Both the position numbers and the translations under genes were made by a program. Source: Rhodospirillales bacterium (GTDB lineage: Bacteria > Pseudomonadota > Alphaproteobacteria > Reyranellales > Reyranellaceae). Taken from it: DNA of 64,000 bases. Under the pieces are notes generated by a model. That model was not told the DNA's origin. It was given only the letters and a program-made list of their open reading frames with translations, and ran no database searches. The stretch spans positions 4,058,501 to 4,122,500 of the forward strand of contig CP064988.1 of the NCBI GenBank assembly GCA_016699855.1, written 5' to 3'. Positions 36,673-45,232 of this stretch are shown in pieces (positions within the stretch are counted from its first letter, which is position 1; each line of letters starts with the position of its first letter).

Positions 36673-37551
36673 TCACTTGAAGAACGCCGCGATCTTCCCC
36701 GCCGCGAGGTCGGGCGCCTCGACATGCGGGAAGTGGCCGGCGAACTCCGCGAACTCCAGACGGTAGTCGGTGAAGAATTCGTGCAGCCGGTCGGTCCATG
36801 CCGCGCGCAGGATCGGATCGCGCCGGCCCCACAGGAAGCGGCTACGTGTCGCGATCGGCGGCGGGGTCGGTCCCGCGCCGGCCATGATCGCCAGGCGCGC
36901 GCGGTTGATCGAGCGGTACCAGTTGAAGCCGCCCTGCAGGTTGCCGGGCTTCATGAAGTTGTCGACCCAGGTCTCGAGTTCGCCGTCGAACGCGCCCTTG
37001 TCGTGCGCCCAGTGGCGCAGGAAGTGGCCGATATAGGTGCGGCACGACCCGCGCGAGGCGCCGACCAGCGCCGCCGCCCAGGGCTGCTGGTTGAACGACT
37101 GGTACCAGACCTCGTTGATCTGCGCGCCCTGCGCCCAGCGTGCGCCGATGCCGGGGTAGGGGCAGTCGAAGAAGAACAGGCCCGACAGGCGCTCCGGCCA
37201 GCGCCGCGCGAATTCCTGCGCCGCGAAGGCGCCGACATCGTGCGAGACCAGCCCGACGCGGTCGAGGCCGAGCGCGTCGAGCAGCGCGTGGAGATCGGTG
37301 GCGAGGATGTCCGGCGCGCAATCCTCGGCGGGTCCCGGCGAGGTCTTCTCGCTGTCGCCGAAGCCGCGCCATTCCGGCGCGATCGTCGTGAAGCGGTCCG
37401 ACAACCGGTCCATCAGCGGCCGCCACGTCCGCCAGAACTCCGGCCAGCCGTGCAGGAACACCAGGGGCGCGCCCGAACCGCGCGACACGACGTGGTGGCG
37501 GACGCCATTGGCGGTGACGAAGCGGCTGTCGTAACCGGCGGGGATCGTCAT
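36673..37551 (-). CDS. alpha/beta hydrolase, haloacetate dehalogenase-like
   Basis: A 292-residue alpha/beta hydrolase. VFLHGWPEFWRTW gives the oxyanion loop, LVSHDVGAFAAQEFARR holds an aspartate nucleophile in place of serine (H-D-x-G), and GHFPHVEAPD holds the catalytic histidine. An Asp nucleophile marks the epoxide hydrolase/haloalkane and fluoroacetate dehalogenase branch. It sits between otnK and the glycerate kinase remnant. The substrate is inferred only to branch level. Confidence 0.75.
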   Translation of the reverse strand: MTIPAGYDSRFVTANGVRHHVVSRGSGAPLVFLHGWPEFWRTWRPLMDRLSDRFTTIAPEWRGFGDSEKTSPGPAEDCAPDILATDLHALLDALGLDRVGLVSHDVGAFAAQEFARRWPERLSGLFFFDCPYPGIGARWAQGAQINEVWYQSFNQQPWAAALVGASRGSCRTYIGHFLRHWAHDKGAFDGELETWVDNFMKPGNLQGGFNWYRSINRARLAIMAGAGPTPPPIATRSRFLWGRRDPILRAAWTDRLHEFFTDYRLEFAEFAGHFPHVEAPDLAAGKIAAFFK

Positions 37552-37555
37552 CGCG

Positions 37556-38832
37556 TCAACCCGGATCGATCAAGGTGACGCGGAAATCGTTGACGTTGGT
37601 GCGCGTCGGGCCGGTGACCACCGAATCGCCCAGCGCCTGGAAGAAGCCGTGGCCGTCGTTGTCCTCCAGGCGCGCCCTCGGATCGATCCCGACGGCGCGG
37701 GCGCGCGCCAGCGTGTCGGGCCCGATCATCGCGCCGGCGATCTCCTCGGCGCCGTCGACGCCGTCGGTGTCGGCCGCCAGCGACCAGGCGCCGGGCAGCC
37801 CGTCGAGCTCCAGCGCCAGCGCCAGCAGGTATTCGACGTCGCGCCCGCCGCGCCCGCCGCCTTGACCTCGACCGTGGTCTCGCCGCCGGAGATCACGGCC
37901 AGCCGCCGGCCCTCCGTGGCGCGCCGGCGGATCAACGCGGCGTGCTCCGCCGCCAGCGCGCGCGACAATCCCTCGAGCCGGTCGCCGAGGATCACCGGCG
38001 CGTAGCCGCGCGCCCGCGCGGACCCGGCCGCCGCCTCCAACGCGCGCATCGGCGTCATGATCACGACCGCGTCGCGCGGATCGAAGCGCGGATCGCCGGG
38101 CTTCGGCGTCTCCGCGATCCGTCCGGCGGCGCCGTCCGCGAGCCGGCGTCGGATCGACTCCGGCGCCGCGATGCCGTGCTTGGCGAGGATCGCGATCGCG
38201 TCGGCGAAGGTCGTGGCGTCGGGCACGGTCGGGCCCGAGGCGATCACGCCGGGATCGTCGCCCGGCACGTCGGAGATCATGTAGGTCGCGACCCGCGCCG
38301 GGCGCGCCGCCAGCCCGAGCATGCCGCCCTTGATCGCCGACATGTGCTTGCGCACCGCGTTGATCTCGCCGATCGGCACGCTCTTGCGCAGCAGGTCGCG
38401 GGTCAGCGCCTGCTTGTCCGCGATCGGCACGCCCTCGGCCGGCCAGGTCAGCAGCGCCGAGCCGCCTCCGGAGACCAGGCAGATCACCAGATCGTCGGCC
38501 GTCAGGCCGCCAACCATCTCGAGGATGCGTCCCGCCGCCGCGCGGCCGCGCTCGTCCGGCACGGGATGGCGCGCCTCGACGCATTCGATCCGCCGCAGCG
38601 GCAGGCCGTGGCGCTCGCGGGTGACGACGAGCCCGGAGAGATCGCCGGCCCAAAGATCCTCGACCGTCCGCGCCATCGCCGCCGCCGCCTTGCCGGCGCC
38701 GATCACGATCGTGCGGCCGCGCGGTGGCGCCAGCGCCGCGATATGCGGCGCCAGGCATTCGCCGGCGCTTGCGGCCGACACGGCGGTGTCGAACAGCGCG
38801 CGCAACTGGGCGAAGGCGGTGTCGCGGTCCAT
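37556..38832 (-). pseudogene. glycerate 2-kinase (MOFRL family), frameshifted
   Basis: The frame from the ATG at 38832 gives a MOFRL-type glycerate kinase: VIGAGKAAAAMARTVEDLW, CLVSGGGSALLTWPAEGVP, VRKHMSAIKGGMLG and VISGGETTVEVK. Near 37860–37862 the frame slips: one missing base in the run before the Gly-rich loop would restore a continuing protein with RDVEYLLALALELDG and DTDGVDGAEEIAGAMI to the stop at 37556. Repaired length is about 425 residues, as expected. The enzyme phosphorylates D-glycerate, a product of glyoxylate or tartronate routes. A homopolymer error is as likely as a real mutation. Confidence 0.8.
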
Positions 38833-38989
38833 GGGATCCGGCGCGGGAGGAGGGCGGAGGGCTGCCGACGCCATACGCCATCCCGACTCGACTGTCATCC
38901 CGCCGCCGCGATTGGCGTCGTCGGCGGTTCCTCGGTAGGGTCCGGGGTCGGACGCGCGCCCGCGCCGACGCCGTACGGGGTCCGACGCG

Positions 38990-39466
38990 ATGCGGTTGCC
39001 ATCGGCCATCCTGCTCCTGACCGTCCTGTCCGCGCCGGCCGCCGCGCGCGCCGGGACGACCACGGCACGGCCGTGGGGCGACGGCCGCGACGGCGCCTGC
39101 GCCCACGCCAACGTCGCCGACACGACCGTGGTCGGCGCCCGGCGTTTCGAGGCGAGGCCCGAGCATTTCGGCTGCGCCGGCGGCCACGCGCACACCGCCC
39201 CGGTCGGCCGCTCACCCGCCAACGCGACCGGGCTGCGCGACATGCTCGGCAACGTCCGGGAATGGGTCGCCAACTGCTGGAATCCCAGCTACGCCGGTGC
39301 GCCCGCCGACGCGGACGCGCGCCACGACGGCGACTGCGCCAGGCGCGCCGTGCGCGGTGGCGGCTGGTTCACCAATCCCGCGCTCGTGCGCCCGGCCAAC
39401 CGCTTCGGGGTCGACATCGCCGACCGCGACAGCGACATGGGCTTCCGCGTCGCGCGGGTCGACTAG
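38990..39466 (+). CDS. short exported formylglycine-generating-enzyme-like domain
   Basis: A 158-residue protein carrying the C-terminal half of the FGE-sulfatase (SUMF1) fold: ARAGTTTARPWGD, then APVGRSPANATGLRDMLGNVREWVANCW and RAVRGGGWFTNP…RVARVD. The first 22 residues form an export signal (AILLLTVLSAPAAARA). Family proteins are usually 230–300 residues, so about the first half of the domain is missing and the signal joins it directly. It may be a truncated but expressed variant or a remnant. The active-site cysteine pair is not obvious. Confidence 0.6.
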   Translation: MRLPSAILLLTVLSAPAAARAGTTTARPWGDGRDGACAHANVADTTVVGARRFEARPEHFGCAGGHAHTAPVGRSPANATGLRDMLGNVREWVANCWNPSYAGAPADADARHDGDCARRAVRGGGWFTNPALVRPANRFGVDIADRDSDMGFRVARVD

Positions 39467-39511
39467 CGGCCGGCGTCGCGTCCGCTCCCGACACTCCATC
39501 GACCGATCGAG

Positions 39512-40282
39512 ATGCCGCATCCCCTGTTGAGTCCGGACGATCCGCCGCCCTTCACCACCAAAGGCGCCGTCGGCCGCCGCCCGTTGCTGCTGCTGTGCGA
39601 CCACGCCTCGAACGCGGTGCCGCGCTCGCTGGACGGCCTCGGGTTGCCGGCGACCGAGCTCGGCCGCCACATCGGCTGGGACATCGGCGCGCTCGACATC
39701 GCGCGCCGCCTCTCCGACCGCCTCGACGCGCCGTTGGTGGCGTCGGGCTATTCGCGGCTGGTGATCGACTGCAACCGCTGGCCCGGCGGCGAGGGCTCGA
39801 CGCCGGAGGTCAGCGACGGCACCCGCGTGCCGGGCAACGCCGCGCTCGCGCCCGCCGACGTCGAGGCGCGCGCCGCGGCGTGTTTCCGGCCTTACCACGA
39901 CGAGGTCGAGCGCCGCATCGCGGACTTCGCCGCGGCGGGCGTGAAGCCGGCGTTGTTCGTGGTCCACACCTTCACGCCCGTCATGAACGGCGCGCAGCGG
40001 CCGTGGCATCTCGGCGTGCTGTGGCGCGAGGATCCGCGGCTGGCCGTGCCGTTGCTGCGCGAACTGCGGAGGCTGCCGGACACGTTCACCGGCGACAACG
40101 AGCCGTACTCGGCGCGCGATCCCTACGAGTACACGCTGACCGCGCACGCCGACGGCCACGGCCTGCCGCATTGCTCGATCGAGGTGCGCCAGGATCTGGT
40201 CGCGACCCGCGCCGACGCCGAGAGGTGGGCGGAGCGCATCGCGCCGGCGCTGGCGGCGGCGGTCGACGAGGCGGTGGGGTAG
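39512..40282 (+). CDS. N-formylglutamate amidohydrolase
   Basis: A 256-residue N-formylglutamate amidohydrolase-type protein. LLLLCDHASNAVPRSL gives the first ligand histidine, HIGWDIGALDIARRLSDRL follows, then YSRLVIDCNRWP and VVHTFTPVMNG. The family hydrolyses N-formyl-L-glutamate in histidine degradation. No hut genes are next to it, so the true physiological substrate may differ. It begins 46 bases after the FGE-like gene on the same strand and is followed by a small DUF3303 gene. Confidence 0.85.
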   Translation: MPHPLLSPDDPPPFTTKGAVGRRPLLLLCDHASNAVPRSLDGLGLPATELGRHIGWDIGALDIARRLSDRLDAPLVASGYSRLVIDCNRWPGGEGSTPEVSDGTRVPGNAALAPADVEARAAACFRPYHDEVERRIADFAAAGVKPALFVVHTFTPVMNGAQRPWHLGVLWREDPRLAVPLLRELRRLPDTFTGDNEPYSARDPYEYTLTAHADGHGLPHCSIEVRQDLVATRADAERWAERIAPALAAAVDEAVG

Positions 40283-40310
40283 CGCGGCGGCGGGACGACG
40301 GGGAATCTAC

Positions 40311-40604
40311 ATGCTGTTCATGGTGATCGAGCGTTTCCGCGACGACGACATGGTGCCGGTCTACGAGCGCGTGCGCGACGTGGGGCGCGCGCTGCCGGAG
40401 GGGCTGGAATACGTCGATAGCTGGATCGAACCGAATTTCTCGCGCTGCTTCCAGCTCATGCGTTGCGACGACCTGCGGCTGTTCCAGGAATGGGCGCTGC
40501 GGTGGCGCGGCACCGGCGCGACGTTCGAGATCGTGCCGGTCGTGCCCAGCAAGGACACCCAGGACGTGGTCGCGCCGTACCTTGCCGCCCGGAAGCCGGA
40601 TTGA
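40311..40604 (+). CDS. DUF3303-type small protein
   Basis: A 97-residue cytosolic protein starting LFMVIERFRDDDMVPVYERV and holding a central LPEGLEYVDSWIEPNFSRCF, the arrangement of the DUF3303 family. The fold is probably ferredoxin-like (alternating strands and helices). No function is known. It starts 29 bases after the N-formylglutamate amidohydrolase and likely shares its transcript. Confidence 0.75.
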   Translation: MLFMVIERFRDDDMVPVYERVRDVGRALPEGLEYVDSWIEPNFSRCFQLMRCDDLRLFQEWALRWRGTGATFEIVPVVPSKDTQDVVAPYLAARKPD

Positions 40605-40635
40605 CGCGCCCGGCCCGCCGGCCTATCGCATAAGG

Positions 40636-40808
40636 ATCGATGGCCCCCGAAAGGGGCTTGAGGGAACGCCGTGAGGCCCGTGAGGGCCGAATCGGCGGCT
40701 GTGCCCGCAGCTGTGAGCGGCGAGCGCAGGTCCATCGCGCCACTGGGTTTCGACCCGGGAAGGCGGACCTGTCGCGACGACCCGTGAGCCAGAAGACCTG
40801 CCGTCGAT
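40636..40808 (+). promoter_or_regulatory. cobalamin riboswitch
   Basis: The stretch has the conserved pieces in order: closing stem ATCGATGG (40636–40643) with CCGTCGAT (40801–40808), GAGGGAACGCCG, AATCGGCGGCTGTGCCCGCA, a GCCACTGGG-like segment at 40739, CCGGGAAGGC, and the B12 box GACCCGTGAGCCAGAAGACC. Binding of cobalamin normally switches off the gene downstream, here the BtuB-like receptor 92 bases away. Confidence 0.93.
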
Positions 40809-40900
40809 AGCGTCGTCTTCCCCCGGACGGGAACATCCGATGGGACGGTCATCCGCACGATGACGCGCCAACGCGTATGTCGTCGCAGGAGGACCGTCCC

Positions 40901-42886
40901 GTGAAGCCCCGTTCCATCGACCGCTGTCCCGTACCGCGCCGTCTCGCCATCGCCGCCGCCGGCCTGGCCATCTCCGTCGCGCCGGCGCTGGCGCAGGCCC
41001 CGCCGCCGCAATCGGCGGCCGCGCCGGTGACCACGCTGCCCGACACCGTGATCGCGGCCGACCGCATCGAGGTGCCGGCGTCGCAGGTCAACGCCAGCGT
41101 CACCGTCGTCACCGCCGCCGAGATCGAGCGCCGCCAGTTCCGCACGCTCAACGACGTGCTGCGCGCGGTGCCCGGCGTGACCGTGTCGCAGTCCGGTGGC
41201 GCCGGGAAGATGACGACGGTGTTCACGCGCGGCGCCAACGGCAACCACACGCTGGTGCTGATCGACGGCGTGCGCGCCGGCGATCCCGGCAGCATCAACG
41301 GCGCGCCGAACTTCGCGCACTTCATGCTCGACAACGTCGAGCGCGTCGAGGTGGTGCGCGGGCCGATGAGCACGCTCTACGGCTCCGACGCGATCGGCGG
41401 CGTGATCAACGTCGTCACCAAGCGCGGCAAGGGCGCGCCGAGCGCGACGGCGTTCGCCGAGACGGGGACGCGCGGCACGGTCGACGGCGGCGCGGCGCTG
41501 CAGGGCGCCGCCGGCCGGTTCGACTACAACGTGGCCGTCGTCGCCGCCTCGACCCGGGGGCAGACGGCGACGCCGCCGAGGTTCTCGCCGGGCATCAAGA
41601 ACGAGCCCGACGGCTACTGGAACGTCGCGCTGAACGCCCGGCTCGGCGTCGCGCTGGCCGAGAATTTCCATCTGTCGTCGTTCACGCGCGCGGGCGTGGC
41701 GCGCAACGAGTACGACGCCTTCCCGAGCGAGGACCCGAACCTGCGCGAGAAGGCGAAGCAGGTCTCGCAGCGCCTGCAGGGCGACCTCGAGCTGTTCGAC
41801 GGCCGCTGGAAGCAGACGCTGGGCCTGTCGTTCCTGCAGGTCACGCGCCGCGACACCGACGGCGAGGACCCGGTGAACTTCACGCCGTTCGCGCCCGATT
41901 CGCGCAACCGCGGCCGCCGCTGGCAGCTCGACTGGAAGAACGACCTGCGCGTCGACGACATGCTCGGGGCGGTGTTCGGGATCGACGCCGAACGCACCAG
42001 CCTGCGCGGCCGCAACACCTACAATTTCGGCTTCCCCTCGACCGCCGTCGACAAGTCGGTCGGCACCGTCGGCGGCTACGTCAACCTGCGCTGGATGCCG
42101 GTGGACGGCACCACGCTGACGGCCGGCGGCCGGCTCGAGGACAACAGCGCCTTCGGCACGGCGGCGACGTTCCGCGTCGGCGGCGCGCACGAGTTCAAGT
42201 CGAGCGGCACGCGGGTGCGCGCCTCCTACGGCACGGCGTTCAAGGCGCCCAGCCTCGACCAGCTCTACTACGACTTTCCCGCGTTCGGATTCTTCGCCAA
42301 TCCGAACCTGAAGCCGGAGCGCAGCCGCGGCGGCGAGATCGGTGTCGACCAGAGCCTCCTCGGCGAGCGCCTGAAGCTCGGCGCCACCGTCTTCCACACC
42401 GACATCCGCAACCTGATCGCGTCGGCGCCGTGCGGCGCGTTCTGCACCACGCTGGTGAACGCCCGCCGGGCGCGCAGCCAGGGCGTCGAGACCTACGTCG
42501 AGTTCCGGCCGTGGTCGGATTTCACGATCCGCCTCGACTACACCTTCACCAACGCCATCGACCGCACCGCCTCCGAGTCCCTGCTGCGCCGTCCGCGCCA
42601 CGCGTTCGACGTGACCGCGACGTGGACGCCGATCGAGCGCCTGACGCTCGGCGCCGAGTTCAAGCACCGCGGCGGCAACGTGGACCGCGATTTCACCGCG
42701 TTTCCCTCGCCGATCGTCCATCTCGAGGCGTACAGCCTCGTGCGTGTGACCGCGTCCTACGACGTGACCGAGGCCGTGCAGGTGTTCGGCCGCGTCGAGA
42801 ACCTGTTCGACAAGCGCTACGAGGAGCCGTTCGCCTTCCAGGCGCCCAAGCTCGCCGCCTTCGCGGGCGCCCGCTTCCGCTTCTAG
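40901..42886 (+). CDS. btuB: TonB-dependent cobalamin receptor, BtuB-like
   Basis: A 661-residue outer-membrane receptor. After a signal (RRLAIAAAGLAISVAPALAQ) comes a plug domain with VTVVTAAEIERRQFRTLNDVL, GVTVSQSGGAGKMTTVFTRG and VEVVRGPMSTLYGSDAIGGVINVVTK, then the barrel, which ends in an aromatic residue (AGARFRF). The cobalamin riboswitch upstream makes vitamin B12 uptake the likely role. The GTG at 40901 is preferred because AGGAGG stands eight bases before it; an ATG at 40877 is in frame. No btuCDF importer genes are in the window. Confidence 0.9.
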   Translation: MKPRSIDRCPVPRRLAIAAAGLAISVAPALAQAPPPQSAAAPVTTLPDTVIAADRIEVPASQVNASVTVVTAAEIERRQFRTLNDVLRAVPGVTVSQSGGAGKMTTVFTRGANGNHTLVLIDGVRAGDPGSINGAPNFAHFMLDNVERVEVVRGPMSTLYGSDAIGGVINVVTKRGKGAPSATAFAETGTRGTVDGGAALQGAAGRFDYNVAVVAASTRGQTATPPRFSPGIKNEPDGYWNVALNARLGVALAENFHLSSFTRAGVARNEYDAFPSEDPNLREKAKQVSQRLQGDLELFDGRWKQTLGLSFLQVTRRDTDGEDPVNFTPFAPDSRNRGRRWQLDWKNDLRVDDMLGAVFGIDAERTSLRGRNTYNFGFPSTAVDKSVGTVGGYVNLRWMPVDGTTLTAGGRLEDNSAFGTAATFRVGGAHEFKSSGTRVRASYGTAFKAPSLDQLYYDFPAFGFFANPNLKPERSRGGEIGVDQSLLGERLKLGATVFHTDIRNLIASAPCGAFCTTLVNARRARSQGVETYVEFRPWSDFTIRLDYTFTNAIDRTASESLLRRPRHAFDVTATWTPIERLTLGAEFKHRGGNVDRDFTAFPSPIVHLEAYSLVRVTASYDVTEAVQVFGRVENLFDKRYEEPFAFQAPKLAAFAGARFRF

Positions 42887-42928
42887 CGGCGGCGCCCGCG
42901 CGTACGCCGCGCGCGTAACGGGCGACCC

Positions 42929-42993
42929 GTCGTCCCGAGCGCGGCGAGGGATCCAGGCGCCGTCGCTGCATCCCCCCGCCGCGCTCGGGATGC
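42929..42993. repeat. family A palindromic repeat
   Basis: Imperfect palindrome: CGTCCCGAGCGCGGCGAGGG at the left and CCGCGCTCGGGATGCC at the right, about 65 bases. It lies just after the btuB stop codon and could end transcription. Nothing else is seen between 42887 and 43110. Confidence 0.75.
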
Positions 42994-43110
42994 CAGGAGT
43001 GATGGACCGCGCTGGCGCACCGGTCCGGCCGCCCTGGCCACGCCCCGCGCCGCCGTTGCGTCGGCCGTGCCGGAATGGGACCATGCGCGCCCGTTCCGAA
43101 CGCGCCACGC

Positions 43111-43842
43111 ATGGACCCGCACCTCCGCACCGACCGCGTCGCCACGCCGTCGCCGCTCGCCGCCGGCGATCTGCTGGCGCGCCATCTCGCCGATCCGCGC
43201 GCCGGCTGGAGCGTCGGCGTGTGGGGCGGCATCGCCGAGTTCCAGTACGACGAGGGCGAGGCGGTGACGTTCATCGATGGCGGCCGCGGCGCGGTGACCG
43301 CCCGCGGCGGCATCCGGCTGGCGCGCGATGTGGCGCCGCGCGCGCTGGAGCTGCGCCGGACCGGGTCCGACCACGTCGACGAGATCGCGTTCTGCGTGGC
43401 GGCGGACGCCGCCGCGGGCGGCGCCACGACCGTCGTCGAGCTCGGCCCCGATGCGGACGCGCTCGATCCGGCGGCGCGCGGCGACATCCTGTTCGATCTC
43501 GGACTCGGCGCGGCGCATGTGTCGGGCGGCGTGCGCGTGCGCGCGGGCGACGCGGCGCTGCTGGCGGCGCTGCGCGCGGGCCGCGGTCGCGCCATCCTCG
43601 ATCCCGCCAATCCCGCCGGCGCGGCGGTCGTCGCCGCCAGCCCCGCGCGCGTGTTCCGCTCGCCCGTGGCGCGCATCGAGGTCTACCAGCCGATCCCGCC
43701 GGCCGACGGTCGCGCGCCGCAGGGCCCGCACACGCATCTGCTGCCGGCGCTGCTGCGCGAGCGTCGCGCGCACGCGCCGGACTCGCCGATCCCCGAGGGC
43801 TGGCTCTGCGCGCTCAGCCTCTATCCGCGCACGCGCATCTGA
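43111..43842 (+). CDS. conserved cytosolic protein of unknown function
   Basis: A 243-residue protein without signal or membrane segments. It contains AGWSVGVWGGIAEFQYDEGE, TFIDGGRGAVTARGGIRL and a C-terminal QGPHTHLLPALL and PEGWLCALSLYPR. Its pattern is that of a beta-rich domain of about 240 residues seen as an uncharacterised family in alphaproteobacteria; this is recalled rather than shown. It converges on the SrfA-like gene, with 9 bases between the stops. Confidence 0.65.
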   Translation: MDPHLRTDRVATPSPLAAGDLLARHLADPRAGWSVGVWGGIAEFQYDEGEAVTFIDGGRGAVTARGGIRLARDVAPRALELRRTGSDHVDEIAFCVAADAAAGGATTVVELGPDADALDPAARGDILFDLGLGAAHVSGGVRVRAGDAALLAALRAGRGRAILDPANPAGAAVVAASPARVFRSPVARIEVYQPIPPADGRAPQGPHTHLLPALLRERRAHAPDSPIPEGWLCALSLYPRTRI

Positions 43843-43851
43843 CCGATCGCG

Positions 43852-45144
43852 CTACTGCCGGTGCAGCCGCACCGTGAAGCCGGTGGCGCGCTCGCGGGTG
43901 ATGCCCTGCTCGGGCAGGTGGATGTTGGTCTCGCCGCTGCACTGCGCGACCTTGTCGGCGCCCTGCACGCACACCAGCCGGTCCTGGGTCCATTGCGCGC
44001 CGTCGCTGCACGTCGAGTCGGCGTCGACGATCAGCAGCTTGCCGCCCTCGTAGCGCGCCGTCGCCGGCGCCTCGCAGGTCGAGCCGCTCGACCAGTGGAA
44101 GGTCAGCTTGCCCTTGCCCTTTTCGTCGAAGCAGTAGGTGTGCGCGCCGGGATTGTGCCGCGGCGTGTAGCGGAACGAATCGCCGCGCCAGCAACCCTTG
44201 AGGAACGACATGTCCTGCGTCGGCTTGTCGGGCAGGCGCAGCATGCCGTCCGGCTTGGTCGCGGCGGTGGCCGGCGGCGCCGGCGCGCGCGGCGGCGCGG
44301 CGGGCGCCACGCATTGCGCGCGGCGCTTCTGGAGGTCGTCGCGCAGCGACGCCAGGATGGCGCGCAGCCGCGCGTCCTCGGCGCGCGCCCGTTCCATGTC
44401 GCGGTTCAATCCGGCGGTCGGATCCGGCGCCGCCGCGCCCGCGACGACGATCGTCATCGGCGACATCTGGCGCAGCACCCACGCCAGAAATAGCCCGAGC
44501 AGGAAGGCCAGCAGCCACACCAGCAGCATGCGCAGCCACGGAAACGGCGTCGCCGCGATGGCGGCGGCGCCCGCCGCGGCCGGCGCCGCCGCCGGCATGC
44601 CCATGAACGGCGCCGGCGCGAAGGGCGGGGGCACGGCCGGCGCCGCGGCCGCGGCGGGCGCGCCCGCCACGCCCGGCAGAAACGCCGCCGGCAGCACGGC
44701 GCCGGCCGCGCCGGTCTCGTAGCCCCAGCACACCACCACCGGCTGGTCGCCGACCATGAACAGATATTCGTCGGCCGGCCGCGTGGCGGCCATGCGCAGC
44801 GAACGACCGGCCAGGCGGGCGTCCTCGCCGCTGCCGGCCTCCAGCGTGGCGCCCAGCTTGTCGATATCGGCCATCAGCCGGTCGATGTCGGCGCGCACCG
44901 CGTCGCGCTCGTGCGGCGGCAGCTCGGCCAGCGCCCGGACCGGACCCTCGGCGTCGCTGTACCAGTCGATGCGGCCGCCCAGCGCGTGCGGCTCCGGCTC
45001 GGCCAGCACGCGGTGGTGCCGCTCGCCGAGACGGCGGCGCACGACGCCGCGGATCTGCTCCTGCGCGTGGTGCAGCGGCTCGCCCCGGACGCCGAGCGGG
45101 CGCAGGCCGGTCAGGGTGGTGCGGACGAGGGTCGTACCGGGCAT
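43852..45144 (-). CDS. SrfA-like single-pass membrane protein, lipocalin-type end
   Basis: A 430-residue protein with an N-terminal cytosolic module (TGLRPLGVRGEPLHHAQEQI, RIDWYSDAEGPVRAL at 58–72, and a helical bundle), an Ala/Pro-rich link, one membrane helix at about 204–224 (LRMLLVWLLAFLLGLFLAWV), a coiled-coil-prone segment and a C-terminal beta domain with FLKGCWRGDSFRYT, HTYCFDEKGKGKLTF, GKLLIVDADSTC and AQWTQDRLVCV. The pattern 'GRIDWY' plus a late 'GCW' domain recalls SrfA-family proteins of unknown, possibly virulence- or envelope-linked function; no srfB or srfC follows. Two paralogues are at 46.7 and 48.2 kb. Confidence 0.6.
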   Translation of the reverse strand: MPGTTLVRTTLTGLRPLGVRGEPLHHAQEQIRGVVRRRLGERHHRVLAEPEPHALGGRIDWYSDAEGPVRALAELPPHERDAVRADIDRLMADIDKLGATLEAGSGEDARLAGRSLRMAATRPADEYLFMVGDQPVVVCWGYETGAAGAVLPAAFLPGVAGAPAAAAAPAVPPPFAPAPFMGMPAAAPAAAGAAAIAATPFPWLRMLLVWLLAFLLGLFLAWVLRQMSPMTIVVAGAAAPDPTAGLNRDMERARAEDARLRAILASLRDDLQKRRAQCVAPAAPPRAPAPPATAATKPDGMLRLPDKPTQDMSFLKGCWRGDSFRYTPRHNPGAHTYCFDEKGKGKLTFHWSSGSTCEAPATARYEGGKLLIVDADSTCSDGAQWTQDRLVCVQGADKVAQCSGETNIHLPEQGITRERATGFTVRLHRQ

Positions 45145-45232
45145 CGCGAGGAAGGTCCGCCGCTGGGAGCGATCACGGCAGAATGCGCCGCGCCGGCCCC
45201 GCCGTTAAGCGCCGGCGGCGTCGGTCCCCGGC

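Noticed and set aside
38888..38920. Another family A repeat (ACTGTCATCCCGCCGCCGCG)
   Set aside because: Only ten or so bases match and no second arm is present.
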